From contig NZ_JAFKIP010000002.1 of assembly GCF_017305435.1 (NCBI RefSeq), positions 310,001-374,000 on the forward strand: a DNA stretch of 64,000 bases, given 5' to 3'. The notes under the pieces are model-generated. The model was not told where the DNA came from. It saw only the letters and a program-made list of their open reading frames with translations, and did not search any database. Source of the DNA: Microbacterium sp. (GTDB taxonomy: Bacteria; Actinomycetota; Actinomycetes; Actinomycetales; Microbacteriaceae). Below, in pieces: positions 44,949 through 53,430 of the stretch; positions within the stretch are counted from its first letter, which is position 1; each line of letters begins with the position of its first letter. The position numbers and the translations under genes were made by a program.

Positions 44949-45556
44949 CTGTGGTGGTGGGGATCGATCCGAGCCTGACCATCACAGGTTGCGCGCGCGT
45001 CGACCTTGGTGTCGGCGCGGACGGGCAGACCGAGGCTGTGCGGTGGGAGACGTGGCGTGGCCGCGCCGGTCGCCCCGACGTCGAGACGCCGATGACGAAC
45101 CGGCGCCGCATCCGCGTCATGCTCCGCGAGGTGCTGTCGATCATGCCTTCGTCGTTCGATCTCGCAGTGGTCGAGGGCCCGGCGATGGGGGCGAAGTACA
45201 CGCCGCTCGCTGACGAACGATCGGGCCTGCGGTGGATGCTCATCGATCAGATCGCGGCGCGCGGACCGGTCGTGATCGTGTCGCCGTCGTCGCGGCAGGT
45301 CCTCGCTCACAGTGAGCCGATCCCGCGGGCGACGACGCCGGCGCGTCGTAAAGCGCTTGTGCTCGAGTCGGTGCGCTCGCTCGTCCCGGACGCGCACGTC
45401 CCGGACCACAACGTCGCTGACGCGGTCGCTCTTGCGGCTGCGGGAGCGCATCGCCTGGGGCTTCCGATGCCCTACACGGCGAAGCAGTACAGGGCGCACG
45501 CGGTGGTCGCGTGGCCCGCGGAGACGGCCGCCGCGTCGGCGGCCCGGAAGGGATGA
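44945..45556 (+). CDS. RuvC-like Holliday junction resolvase
   Basis: 203 aa from a GTG. RNase H-fold endonuclease: Asp8 in VVGIDPSLT, Glu77 in AVVEGPA, and Asp154/Asp159 in VPDHNVADAVALA are the acidic metal ligands in RuvC order. Lies just before the RecE/Bet recombination genes, so it probably resolves recombination or replication junctions before packaging. Confidence 0.86.
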   Translation: MTVVVGIDPSLTITGCARVDLGVGADGQTEAVRWETWRGRAGRPDVETPMTNRRRIRVMLREVLSIMPSSFDLAVVEGPAMGAKYTPLADERSGLRWMLIDQIAARGPVVIVSPSSRQVLAHSEPIPRATTPARRKALVLESVRSLVPDAHVPDHNVADAVALAAAGAHRLGLPMPYTAKQYRAHAVVAWPAETAAASAARKG

Positions 45557-45563
45557 GGAACCC

Positions 45564-45893
45564 ATGACTGAGATCAAGCCCACGTCGTTCAAGAACGGCG
45601 TGCCGAAGGCCGAACGCAACGGCCTGTTCGGTACGGAGGAGCGGCTCATCGAGCTCGCGAAGGAGGGGAAGCCGCTGCTTGCTGTCGTGCAGTACTCGTT
45701 CCCCCGTGTGATGCACGACGAGATCGCCGACGAGACGTACCCGGTCGCGCAGATCGATCACATCGAGCCGCTGTTCGAAGCGAAGCCGTCCGCCGCGGCC
45801 GACAAGCTCCGCGCCGCTGCGTACAAGGCGCGAACGGGCGAGAACGCGCTCGATCTGGGCGACTTCGACGACGACTCGCGAGGTGAGGCGTGA
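45564..45893 (+). CDS. hypothetical phage protein (109 aa)
   Basis: 109 aa from ATG 45564 with GATGAGGA upstream. Soluble; HDEIADETYPVAQIDHIEPLFEAK in the middle and an acidic C-terminus. No domain recognised. One of the few genes in the chain that does not overlap its upstream neighbour (7-nt gap). Confidence 0.66.
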   Translation: MTEIKPTSFKNGVPKAERNGLFGTEERLIELAKEGKPLLAVVQYSFPRVMHDEIADETYPVAQIDHIEPLFEAKPSAAADKLRAAAYKARTGENALDLGDFDDDSRGEA

Positions 45894-46156
45894 TGCGCGC
45901 GCGTCACTACGCCGCGCCGCGGCCGGTGGTTGCCGAGCGGCTCCGCATCGAGGGGCGTCTGCGTCCGTCGGCGCGGGAGCTGTTCCCGGCGAATGTCGAG
46001 CGGCTCATGGCGTCCCGCCCGGTGATCGGGGAGCGGGTGGTCGTCCCGCGCGGTGCGAAGCCTGACGACAAGGGCGTGATCCGCAAGTCCACGGTCCCGG
46101 TGTACGGGCCGCCGACGTTCCGCAACGTCATCAACGAGAACGGGGAGCACGTCTGA
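45890..46156 (+). CDS. hypothetical phage protein (88 aa)
   Basis: 88 aa from GTG 45890 or 87 aa from ATG 45893. Basic, proline- and valine-rich (RPVIGERVVVPRGAKPDDKG). Its TGA overlaps the next ATG by one base (TGATG). No function assigned. Confidence 0.64.
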   Translation: MMRARHYAAPRPVVAERLRIEGRLRPSARELFPANVERLMASRPVIGERVVVPRGAKPDDKGVIRKSTVPVYGPPTFRNVINENGEHV

Positions 46157-47031
46157 TGGACACCATCATCGAGCCGCCTCCGGTCGTGTCCGGCCGGTTC
46201 GTGCAGGAGATGAACGAGGACGAGTACCACGCGCACCCGGCGTTGTCGCAGACGGGCATGAAGTACCTGTTGCGGTCGGCTCGTCACTACCGAGCGATGC
46301 GGTCCGCGAACCGTGCGAAGCCGGAGTTCGAGGTCGGGCACGCCGCGCACGCGATGATCCTCGGTGTCGGCGCCCCTGTCGTTGAGATCCCGGCGCGGAT
46401 GCTGTCGGTCGACGGTGGGATCCGGACGACGGTGGCGAAGGAGTTCGTCGCGAACGCGCAGGCGGAGGGGAAGACCCCGTTGAAGCCGCAGGTGTTCGCT
46501 GCGGTGCGGACGATGGCGGATGCCGTGCTGATGAACGTGAAGGCGCGCCCGCTGCTCGAGGCTCCGGGGTTCACGGAGGCATCGCTGTTCGCCGACGACC
46601 CGCACACCGGCGTGAGCCTGCGCGGCCGGCTGGACCGGCTCTCGCTCGTCGACGACGTGTGGACCCCGGTTGATGTGAAGTCGACGACGGACGTGCAGCT
46701 CAGGAAGCTGATCAACGCGATCGTCGACTTCGGGTACGACATCCAGTCGTTCACGTACGAGGAGCTGCTGCGCCTGGTGTTCGGGATCGAGCCGGCGCCG
46801 ATGCACTTCATCTTCGTCGAGAAGACCTTCCCTCACGAGGTGCGCGTCGTGCGCATGGGCGACCCGGCCTGGCAGGTCGGCGGTGAGGCGAAGATGCGCG
46901 CCGCGATCGACCTTTTCGCGTGGTGCCAGGAGCGGGGCGAGTGGCCCGGTGACGACGACGACGGCGGCCCCGTCGCGGATCTGCAGGCGCCTGGCTGGTA
47001 CCGGGCTCAGGTCGAGGAGGTCGCCGCGTGA
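46156..47031 (+). CDS. RecE-like PD-(D/E)XK exonuclease
   Basis: 291 aa. Exonuclease VIII/DUF3799 family: YHAHPALSQTGMKYLLRSARHY near the N-terminus, GHAAHAMILG (61-70), then Asp160 in LRGRLDRL and D173-V-K175 in PVDVKSTTD, the PD-(D/E)XK catalytic set; residues 196-206 contain the YDIQSFTYEELLR helix with the family Gln. It resects double-stranded ends 5'-3' to give 3' overhangs for the annealase encoded next, with which it overlaps by 4 nt. Confidence 0.9.
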   Translation: MDTIIEPPPVVSGRFVQEMNEDEYHAHPALSQTGMKYLLRSARHYRAMRSANRAKPEFEVGHAAHAMILGVGAPVVEIPARMLSVDGGIRTTVAKEFVANAQAEGKTPLKPQVFAAVRTMADAVLMNVKARPLLEAPGFTEASLFADDPHTGVSLRGRLDRLSLVDDVWTPVDVKSTTDVQLRKLINAIVDFGYDIQSFTYEELLRLVFGIEPAPMHFIFVEKTFPHEVRVVRMGDPAWQVGGEAKMRAAIDLFAWCQERGEWPGDDDDGGPVADLQAPGWYRAQVEEVAA

Positions 47032-47936
47032 CCGGGGCGCTCGCAACCCTCCCGACGTCGACGGATCAGACACAGTGGACCGACGACGAGCGTGCCGTGG
47101 TCGAGGCGGCCGGGCTGGTCTTCACGCACACGTACGGGCAGAACTCGGGGCAGAAGGTCCTCGCGTCTCGCGCAGTGGTGGCGAAGTTCTTCCACACCGT
47201 CGAGCGCACGGGACTCGATCCGCTTGCGAAGCAGATCTACTGCATCGGCCGCGCTGGACGTGATGGCGTCGAATGGGCGATCCAGACAGGGATCGATGGC
47301 TTCCGGCTGATCGCCGAGCGCTCGGGCCAGTACGCGGGTCAGGACCCGGCGGAGTGGCTCACGGCGAGCGGCGAGTGGGTCGACGTGTTCGTGAAGGCGC
47401 TGCACGGCGATCACCCACTCGCTGCCCGCGTCGCGGTGTACCGGCATGACTGGCAGCGTCCCGCGGTCGGAATCGCGACCTGGGACGAGTACGTCCAGAC
47501 GAAGAGCAACGGGGAGCTGACCGCGATGTGGAAGCAGCGCGGACCGGGGCAGCTCGCGAAGTGCGCTGAGGCGCTCGCCCTGCGGAAGGCGTGCCCCCAG
47601 GACCTCTCCGGGCTCTACACGGATGACGAGATGGGATCGTCGGTCCCGCTCGACGGCGAGGAGCGCCAGGCGCCGGCGCGTCAGCCTCGTGTGCTGTCCA
47701 CTGTGGCGTCCCGTGCGCGCACTGCGGCAGCCGCTGAGGCAGCCGCGCCCGAGGAGGCTGCGGACGCGTCCAGCGAGCCCACACGGTCGGACGAGGCAGA
47801 ACCCGACGTGGTGACGCTCAACACCTGCGCACGGTGCGGGCAGGACGAGGAGATCGAACCCGGCGGGATCTGCCCGACGTGCGAGGAAGAGGTCGAAGCG
47901 GAGATCGCCGCGCAGAACGAGGAGGCGCAGCCGTGA
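47028..47936 (+). CDS. bet: Bet/RecT-family single-strand annealing protein
   Basis: 302 aa from a GTG. TGLDPLAKQIYCIGR, GIDGFRLIAERSGQYAGQDP, and ARVAVYRHDWQRPAVGIATWDEY...MWKQRGPGQLAKCAEALALRKACPQDLSGLYTDDEM are phage recombination protein Bet signatures. The last ~40 residues carry a zinc ribbon (C267xxC270...C282xxC285) joined by an Ala/Glu-rich linker. With the RecE-like nuclease it forms a two-component recombination system. Confidence 0.93.
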   Translation: MTGALATLPTSTDQTQWTDDERAVVEAAGLVFTHTYGQNSGQKVLASRAVVAKFFHTVERTGLDPLAKQIYCIGRAGRDGVEWAIQTGIDGFRLIAERSGQYAGQDPAEWLTASGEWVDVFVKALHGDHPLAARVAVYRHDWQRPAVGIATWDEYVQTKSNGELTAMWKQRGPGQLAKCAEALALRKACPQDLSGLYTDDEMGSSVPLDGEERQAPARQPRVLSTVASRARTAAAAEAAAPEEAADASSEPTRSDEAEPDVVTLNTCARCGQDEEIEPGGICPTCEEEVEAEIAAQNEEAQP

Positions 47937-48136
47937 CCGCCGTCCTCGTCGCGACGCGAGCCGATCGTGTGGCACCCGGTGACCGGATCGACAGCGTCGG
48001 CGCGGCGCGCACGGTGACGTCCGTGACGTCGGGCGCGAACCGGCAGATCTACATCGCGACCGTGAGCGAGGGCGGCGCTCCCGTCGTCGTAGAACGTGAC
48101 CCTGACGAAACCGTGTCGGTGTGGAGGGACCAGTGA
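47933..48136 (+). CDS. small phage protein (67 aa)
   Basis: 67 aa from GTG 47933. Beta-rich (ADRVAPGDRIDSVGAARTVTSVTSG), resembling a small barrel. GTGA overlaps at both ends. Function unknown. Confidence 0.64.
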   Translation: MTAVLVATRADRVAPGDRIDSVGAARTVTSVTSGANRQIYIATVSEGGAPVVVERDPDETVSVWRDQ

Positions 48137-48618
48137 GCGACCTCGACGTCCAGCAGGAGACCGACATCGTCTGGCCGAACGGTGAGCTTGTGACCGTCTC
48201 GTCGATCGACGCCTGGTCGGAGCATGCGCGCACGTCGGTGACGCCGGCGCAGATCGCCGATGACGGGCAGCTCCGCGGCCCCGATTGGGTGATCCGTGAG
48301 CTCGACCTGATCTCCCACATGGCGGGGCAGATGGTCGTCGTGGTGAAGAACGCCGGTGCGCTGCGGCGGGTGCGGTCACGGGCGTTGAAGCGGGCGCGCG
48401 CCGCGGCGCGCGGCCGTCACGCCGAGCTGAAGGGCACAGCGCAGACCGCGGCGGTCGACCTCGACGTCGTCGACGAGCAGGCGGAGTACGACGAGGCCGC
48501 GATCGCGGAGGAGTACGCGCGGCATATCGCGGACCTCGTCGCGGAGCGGAAGTCGACGGTGCAGACGATGAGCCGACAGGTGGAGATCTTGTACCGCGAC
48601 GCCGCGAGGGGGCTGTGA
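48133..48618 (+). CDS. hypothetical phage protein (161 aa)
   Basis: 161 aa from GTG 48133. The first ~60 residues are polar; residues 75-160 are strongly helical with a basic stretch (RRVRSRALKRARAAARGRH) and an acidic one (DEQAEYDEAAIAEEYARH). No motif recognised. It precedes the HNH and replication genes. Confidence 0.66.
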   Translation: MSDLDVQQETDIVWPNGELVTVSSIDAWSEHARTSVTPAQIADDGQLRGPDWVIRELDLISHMAGQMVVVVKNAGALRRVRSRALKRARAAARGRHAELKGTAQTAAVDLDVVDEQAEYDEAAIAEEYARHIADLVAERKSTVQTMSRQVEILYRDAARGL

Positions 48619-49010
48619 TGTTCGCCAGCAAGACGCCCCGCGACCTCAACCACGACGCCCACCCGTGGGCGCACACGGCGTGCGGTTACGAGTGGTGCGA
48701 TGACTTCGGCGGTCGGTTCTCGTTCAACAACGGCACCGGCAACGAGTTCTCGCCCCGCCGCGAGTTCGATCACGTCCAGCACAATGAGCCGAACCCGATC
48801 CTCGTGCGATTCCGCAAATGGATCGAGGGTGAAGAGCTCGCTGACCCGCACTGGGTCGATCAGTGGATCGTCGCGCTTGATCAGCTTGATGCGTTCGGCG
48901 GGTTCGTCGAGTGGGACGAGCCCAGCAGCCCGTTCCACGTGCTCACCACGGCGTCGCCGGAGCAGATCGCCCACGCGCGGCGCGTATTCAACCTCCTGGT
49001 GGTGAGCTGA
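48615..49010 (+). CDS. hypothetical phage protein (131 aa)
   Basis: 131 aa from GTG 48615 (or ATG 48618). His/Trp/Asp-rich N-terminus (HDAHPWAHTACGYEWCDDFGG) and a C-terminal helix. No known domain. Its TGA overlaps the next ATG by one base. Confidence 0.66.
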   Translation: MMFASKTPRDLNHDAHPWAHTACGYEWCDDFGGRFSFNNGTGNEFSPRREFDHVQHNEPNPILVRFRKWIEGEELADPHWVDQWIVALDQLDAFGGFVEWDEPSSPFHVLTTASPEQIAHARRVFNLLVVS

Positions 49011-49411
49011 TGGGCGCCGGTGACTTCACCCCGGCGATCGTCCGGAAGGCGTTCTTCGATCGGGAACGCGAGGCGTGCTTCGTCTGCCGGCGCGGGCTCC
49101 GCTGGGAAGGCCGCGGCGTCGAGTGGTCCGCGCACCACCGGAAGCCGCGCGGCGCCGGCGGGACGTCGGACCCGCGCATCGGGTCGATCGCGAACCTCCT
49201 GATCGTGTGCGGGTCGGGCACCACGGGATGCCACGGCCGGATTGAACGGAACCGCGAGATCGCGCTGCGGGTGGGGCTCCTGATCCCCACGAACGCGACC
49301 ACAGAGACTTTCGCGCCCGCAGCTGTGCGGGTGCGCCGACTGGACAAGACGTGGTGGCTGCTCACGGAGAGCGGCCGCGCCGTCGAGGTAGAGGAAGGAA
49401 TACCGCAGTGA
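49010..49411 (+). CDS. HNH endonuclease-like protein
   Basis: 133 aa from ATG 49010. Treble-clef zinc site C23xxC26 (CFVC) with C67 and C74-H75 (NLLIVCGSGTTGCHGRI), and His42-His43 in SAHHRKPRG as the catalytic pair, Asn62 as the middle residue of the HNH set. Probably a nicking or cleaving endonuclease; in this position it may act in replication or recombination. Confidence 0.8.
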   Translation: MGAGDFTPAIVRKAFFDREREACFVCRRGLRWEGRGVEWSAHHRKPRGAGGTSDPRIGSIANLLIVCGSGTTGCHGRIERNREIALRVGLLIPTNATTETFAPAAVRVRRLDKTWWLLTESGRAVEVEEGIPQ

Positions 49412-50211
49412 GCGAGCAAGGCGTGCCGATCGAGGAGGCGACGGCGAAGGACTTCATGCAGGTCCGAGCGGCGCTCGTGCGGCGCCTGGGCGGCGCGAAC
49501 GAGGCGCTCGTCTGGACGCGGATCGACTGGCGGGCAGACTCTGCGAAGGTCGCTCATCAGACGCAGGATGGCACGCACTGGTGGGCCGCGACGCATGGGG
49601 AGATCGCGGATGAGACGGGCCTGTCGGCGGAGCAGGTGCGACGCGCGATCGAGAAGTTGGTCGTCCGTGGTTTCCTCCGCGAGGACGCTCATCACGGGTT
49701 TGATCGTCGGAAGAGTTACGCCCCGATCTACGCCCATCTGGCGGATTCGCCAAATGGCGAGATCGCCAGATCGAAGCGGCGAAATCGCCAGATGGAACTG
49801 GCGGATTCGCCAGATGGCTCCTCTTCTATAGAGAGACAAGAACGAGACGTAGAAGACAGCGATTCGAAGGCCGATCTCGCTCTCTTCGAAGCCCCATCGA
49901 TCGTGGTCTCGGGGCCGTCGTTCGATGACTTCTGGGCGGTGTGGCCGAAGAAGGTTGCCAAGCCGGATGCGCAGCGCGCGTGGGCCAAGGCGGTGAAGCA
50001 GACGCCTGCGACGCAGATCGTCGATGCGGCTGTCGCGTACCGCGACAACCCCGGCCGCCCTGAGAGGCAGTTCATCCCGTACCCCGCGACGTGGCTGAAC
50101 CGCGAGGGGTGGAATGATGAGCTCCCCTCGAGGGCCTCGGCGCCGATGGATCGTGCTCGGGATGTCCTCGACCTGGGTCGTCAGATGGCCGCTGAACGGG
50201 CGGCGTCATGA
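49408..50211 (+). CDS. phage replication initiator with iteron-coded linker
   Basis: 267 aa from GTG 49408. The N-terminal winged helix (residues ~28-105; WWAATHGEIADETGLSAEQVRRAIEKLVVRGFL) is typical of DNA-binding replication proteins. Residues 110-137 are a linker with a duplicated LADSPxG unit, encoded by four 18-bp repeats. The C-terminal part has DDFWAVWPKKVAKPDAQRAW and FIPYPATWLNREGWND, common in phage replication proteins. The layout resembles lambda O: wing, origin-coding linker, helicase-contact domain. A DnaB-like helicase gene follows 0.7 kb later. Confidence 0.82.
   Translation: MSEQGVPIEEATAKDFMQVRAALVRRLGGANEALVWTRIDWRADSAKVAHQTQDGTHWWAATHGEIADETGLSAEQVRRAIEKLVVRGFLREDAHHGFDRRKSYAPIYAHLADSPNGEIARSKRRNRQMELADSPDGSSSIERQERDVEDSDSKADLALFEAPSIVVSGPSFDDFWAVWPKKVAKPDAQRAWAKAVKQTPATQIVDAAVAYRDNPGRPERQFIPYPATWLNREGWNDELPSRASAPMDRARDVLDLGRQMAAERAAS
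49740..49817 (+). repeat. four 18-bp iterons, candidate prophage replication origin
   Basis: GGCGGATTCGCCAAATGG (49740-49757), GGCGAGATCGCCAGATCG (49756-49773), GGCGAAATCGCCAGATGG (49778-49795) and GGCGGATTCGCCAGATGG (49800-49817). Each has an inverted GGCGnnnTCGCC core. Starts are spaced 16, 22 and 22 bp, about two helical turns. An AT-richer, purine-rich stretch follows (49818-49870). Lies inside the initiator gene. Confidence 0.72.
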
Positions 50212-50528
50212 ACGTTGAGCAGATCACCGCGCTGCTGATGCGGATGCAGATCATCGACCAGCGTCCGGTCGACCGGGCCGTTGTCCTCGAGTGGGAGGCG
50301 GATCTCGTCGGCGTCGACGACTTCGCGGCTGCGATGGAAGCGATCACGATGCACCGGTCCGAGTCGGCTGCACGACTGATGCCGTTCCACATTCGTCAGG
50401 GCGTCGAGCGGATCCATGCAGCTGCTCTGCCACGCGAGGACGAGTGGGGGAACCGGCTGGAACCCGACCGCGTCGCCGTGGCCGCACTTGAACGGCTCGG
50501 CCGCGTGCCTCGGGAGGTGACGGCATGA
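50208..50528 (+). CDS. hypothetical phage protein (106 aa)
   Basis: 106 aa. Helical; MNVEQITALLMRMQIIDQRPVDRAVVLEWEADL at the start resembles the small proteins that often follow phage initiators and may act as helicase loader, but no motif proves this. Coupled to both neighbours by ATGA overlaps. Confidence 0.68.
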   Translation: MNVEQITALLMRMQIIDQRPVDRAVVLEWEADLVGVDDFAAAMEAITMHRSESAARLMPFHIRQGVERIHAAALPREDEWGNRLEPDRVAVAALERLGRVPREVTA

Positions 50529-50740
50529 GCGTCGTGGTCGCGTTCGCGGACATCGCGCAGCTCAGGCCGTTCGATCCGATCTCGTTCGAGAGCCCGCTTG
50601 GCAGCGTCTCCGGGTACGTCTCCGAGGTCGTGCCCGGAGAGCACGTCTCCATCATGACCGGCGGCAGTCAGGCCACTACTCGGATCACTGCTGAGTCCTG
50701 CGAGCACGGCGTGCTCACGATCCCGGAGGTGGCGTCGTGA
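50525..50740 (+). CDS. small phage protein (71 aa)
   Basis: 71 aa. Beta-rich (SFESPLGSVSGYVSEVVPGEHVSIMTG), no catalytic motif. ATGA and GTGA overlaps. Unknown role within the replication module. Confidence 0.63.
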   Translation: MSVVVAFADIAQLRPFDPISFESPLGSVSGYVSEVVPGEHVSIMTGGSQATTRITAESCEHGVLTIPEVAS

Positions 50741-50937
50741 GGGCGCTGTTCGAGTCGGTCTGCGGTGACTGCGACGAGAAGATCCGAACGGGTGAGGAGA
50801 TCGCCCGCACGGATCGCGGCGCGTGGGCGCACGTGGTGTGCCCGCCGTCGAAGCTCGACCTTCAGCGGCCTGTGTGCACGGTGTGCTTCACGGAGATCTC
50901 GGTGTCCGGTGCGTGCATGTGCGGGGCAGCGTCATGA
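50737..50937 (+). CDS. small zinc-ribbon protein (66 aa)
   Basis: 66 aa from a GTG. Seven cysteines: CGDC near residue 9, a CPP, CTVC near 47 and a CMC near the end, with one histidine, fitting one or two zinc ribbons. Directly precedes the helicase gene with a 4-nt overlap. Confidence 0.67.
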   Translation: MRALFESVCGDCDEKIRTGEEIARTDRGAWAHVVCPPSKLDLQRPVCTVCFTEISVSGACMCGAAS

Positions 50938-52178
50938 GCGAGAACGACGACGCTTACGCGGACGCGGCTCCGGCGCCCGTGTCGACGGGTGCGCTGCACG
51001 AGCGGTTCGTACTCGGCGCTGTCATGTCGGATCCGAGGGTGCTGCGGGACGTGCAGGCCGAGGTGGTTCCGTCGGACTTCGAGGATCTCCGTCTCGCCGC
51101 GATCTACCGGGGCATCATTGGGATGGTCGCGGCGGGGGAGGGCGTCGACTACCTCTCCGTCTACGACCATCTCCGCGACTGGGACGTCCGCGGCGCCGGG
51201 TACGACATCACCGACCTGGCCCGGTGGGTGCAGGAAGTCCCGACGACAGCGAACGTCGGGTTCTACGCCCGCCAGGTCCGTGAACGCGCGCTCGCCCGAT
51301 CACTCGCCACCGTCGGCCGATCGTTGACGGACGCGACCGAGCCCGGCGTGGTCCTCCAGGACGCGATCACCCGACTGACCGAGATCCGCGACCGCGACAC
51401 GCACACCTCGACGCCGGCGCGCACCCTGCGGGAGATCCTCGCCGTGCCGGAGGAGGAGGACACGTACGACTGGGTGATCCCCGACGTCGTGGAACGCCGC
51501 GACCGGCTCATGCTGACGGCTGGTGAGGGTGTCGGGAAGTCGGTGATGCTCCGGCAGCTCGCGGTGCTCCCCGCCGCTGGCATCCACCCGTTCACGTTCG
51601 GCATCGTGGAACCGATCCGTGCGCTCGTCGTCGACGTGGAGAACAGTGAACGGCAGTGGCGGCGTGCGATCCGCCGCATGGCCGACGAGGCCGCGATGCG
51701 CGGCCGCCGCGACCCCCGTGATCACGTCGCTGTCGAGTTCCTCCCGAAGTCGGACATCACGCAGGCGCAGATCCTCGGAGGCATCCACCGCCGCATCGAC
51801 GAAGTGCAACCCGACCTCGTCGTCGTCGGGCCCCTGTACCGGCTGGCGCCGGCGATGAAGGACGAGGAAGACGCCGCACCCGTGCTTGAGGCGCTCGACT
51901 CCATCCGGGAGCGGGGTGTCGCGATGCTCATCGAAGCGCACGCCGGTCACGAGACGTCTCGCAGCGGTATCCGCAATCTGCGGCCCCGCGGGTCGTCCGC
52001 GCTCCTCGGATGGCCGGAGTTCGGGCTGGGTCTGCAGAAGGACAAGGAGACCTCGTCGTACGGCGGGTTCCAGAAGTACTCGCTCGTCAGGTGGCGAGGA
52101 GACCGAGACGCGCGCCCGTTCCCGGCGAAGTTCGTGCGCGGGCAGACGTGGCCGTGGGAACCGCTCGCTGGCTACTGA
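50934..52178 (+). CDS. DnaB-like replicative helicase
   Basis: 414 aa from ATG 50934. The N-terminal DnaB domain (~18-115; ERFVLGAVMSDPRVLRDV...YLSVYDHLRDW...FYARQVRERAL) is followed by a RecA-like ATPase: Walker A AGEGVGKS at 196-203, ALVVDVENSERQWRRAIRRM, and Walker B PDLVVVGPLYRL. The C-terminal motor resembles the RepA/AAA_25 type rather than canonical DnaB. It would be loaded by the initiator encoded upstream. Confidence 0.88.
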   Translation: MSENDDAYADAAPAPVSTGALHERFVLGAVMSDPRVLRDVQAEVVPSDFEDLRLAAIYRGIIGMVAAGEGVDYLSVYDHLRDWDVRGAGYDITDLARWVQEVPTTANVGFYARQVRERALARSLATVGRSLTDATEPGVVLQDAITRLTEIRDRDTHTSTPARTLREILAVPEEEDTYDWVIPDVVERRDRLMLTAGEGVGKSVMLRQLAVLPAAGIHPFTFGIVEPIRALVVDVENSERQWRRAIRRMADEAAMRGRRDPRDHVAVEFLPKSDITQAQILGGIHRRIDEVQPDLVVVGPLYRLAPAMKDEEDAAPVLEALDSIRERGVAMLIEAHAGHETSRSGIRNLRPRGSSALLGWPEFGLGLQKDKETSSYGGFQKYSLVRWRGDRDARPFPAKFVRGQTWPWEPLAGY

Positions 52179-52188
52179 GAAGGAAGGG

Positions 52189-52434
52189 ATGAGGGATATG
52201 GCACAGGGAAGCAAGGGGCGTCGTCTGATCGATGCGGTCGACGACCTCGTGGGGGAGCTGCGGACAGCGAACGCGCTCGCAGCGCTCACGTTGGGCGCGG
52301 CGGCGCTCGACCACGACACGAAGGGTGAGCAGTCGCCCACAGTGTCGACGGCGGAACGCGCGGTGACACGGAACACGCTGCGGAAGGCGGCCCGCGTGGG
52401 CCTTGGCATCGAGGAGGCGTCCCGTGGCAATTGA
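52189..52434 (+). CDS. small phage protein (81 aa)
   Basis: 81 aa from ATG 52189, preceded by GAAGGAAGG; ATG 52198 is possible. Helical, with GRRLIDAVDDLVGELRTANALAAL. No domain recognised. Confidence 0.62.
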   Translation: MRDMAQGSKGRRLIDAVDDLVGELRTANALAALTLGAAALDHDTKGEQSPTVSTAERAVTRNTLRKAARVGLGIEEASRGN

Positions 52435-52780
52435 GGAGCAGCAGACCATCACCCTCGCGAGCACGGAGGTCAGCGATGCCTATCAGGTGGAGCTCACCGT
52501 GCGGGACTCGCTGAGCGGCACGGTGGCGACGGTATCGCTGTCGTGGTCGCAGACGCAGGACCTCGTCGACGAGCTGCTGAAGACGAACGCGGATGCCGTG
52601 TCGGCGTTCTGGGAAGACCGGGCGCAGCAGTCGGGCGTGGTCCATGCGTTCGATCAGGGCGTGCCTCGCTGCCCGGAATGCGTGGCGGGGAAGTGCCGCA
52701 ACTGCGACGGGACGGCATGGGATGGCGCGGTCGACAAGCTCACCCAATGCGGGTGCGCGCACGGGCCGGTGGCAGCATGA
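52424..52780 (+). CDS. phage protein with cysteine-rich C-terminus
   Basis: 118 aa from GTG 52424, with GAGGAGG upstream. Residues 1-70 are beta-rich; residues 83-112 contain CPEC, CRNC and a CGC, close to the CxxCxGxG-type zinc units of DnaJ proteins. The next gene encodes a J-domain protein, so the two may act together as a split DnaJ. That is inference. Confidence 0.68.
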   Translation: MAIEEQQTITLASTEVSDAYQVELTVRDSLSGTVATVSLSWSQTQDLVDELLKTNADAVSAFWEDRAQQSGVVHAFDQGVPRCPECVAGKCRNCDGTAWDGAVDKLTQCGCAHGPVAA

Positions 52781-53430
52781 GCGCCTGGCCCGACACGATG
52801 AACGTTGCCCCGATCCGGGAGTGGCCGGGCGAGCTCACCCGCTCGCGGAAGTCGTCGCCGTTCCGTGCGGGGCTGAGCGACACGCTCGACGTGCTCGACC
52901 GGGAGATCTGGCAGCTCACCGACACGCGCACGCAGCGCGAGTCTGCCGAGTTGCTGATCGCGATCCCTGCCGGCGACCTGTGGCGCCTCGACGGCAAGCC
53001 GCGCGCGCACGCCGTCGCTGAGCACCCGGGCGTGATCTTCTCGCTCGACTCGAAGCACGGCCCCTTGTCGTACCCGTGCGACACCTTCGACCGCTGGCAG
53101 GACAACCTGCGCGCAATCGCCCTCGCCCTCGAGGCGCTGCGGAAGGTCGACCGTTACGGCGTCACGAAGCGGGGCGAGCAGTACCGCGGGTTCTTGGCGA
53201 TCGAGGCGACCTCGGCTCCGGCGGGATTCGCGACCGCAGACGACGCTCTCGCGTTCCTCGGGAAGTTCACGGGTCTCGGGCTCGCTGAGATGAAGTCGAT
53301 CGTCGGTGCACCGGCTCGCGCGCTCCGGCGGGCGCAGCGGGAAACGCATCCAGACGCCGGCGGTGACGCGGCGACGTTCCAGCGGGTGTCGCTCGCTGAG
53401 GCGAAGCTGCGCGAAGAGGGGCTGCTGTGA
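52777..53430 (+). CDS. J-domain protein
   Basis: 217 aa. A C-terminal J-like region (~165-217) with H191-P192-D193 (ETHPDAGGDAATFQRVSLAEAKL) preceded by a helix ALRRAQR, matching the end of helix II, the HPD loop and helix III. The N-terminal 150 residues are unique. Phage J-proteins recruit host DnaK, for example to remodel replication complexes. Placed two genes after the helicase gene. Confidence 0.76.
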   Translation: MSAWPDTMNVAPIREWPGELTRSRKSSPFRAGLSDTLDVLDREIWQLTDTRTQRESAELLIAIPAGDLWRLDGKPRAHAVAEHPGVIFSLDSKHGPLSYPCDTFDRWQDNLRAIALALEALRKVDRYGVTKRGEQYRGFLAIEATSAPAGFATADDALAFLGKFTGLGLAEMKSIVGAPARALRRAQRETHPDAGGDAATFQRVSLAEAKLREEGLL

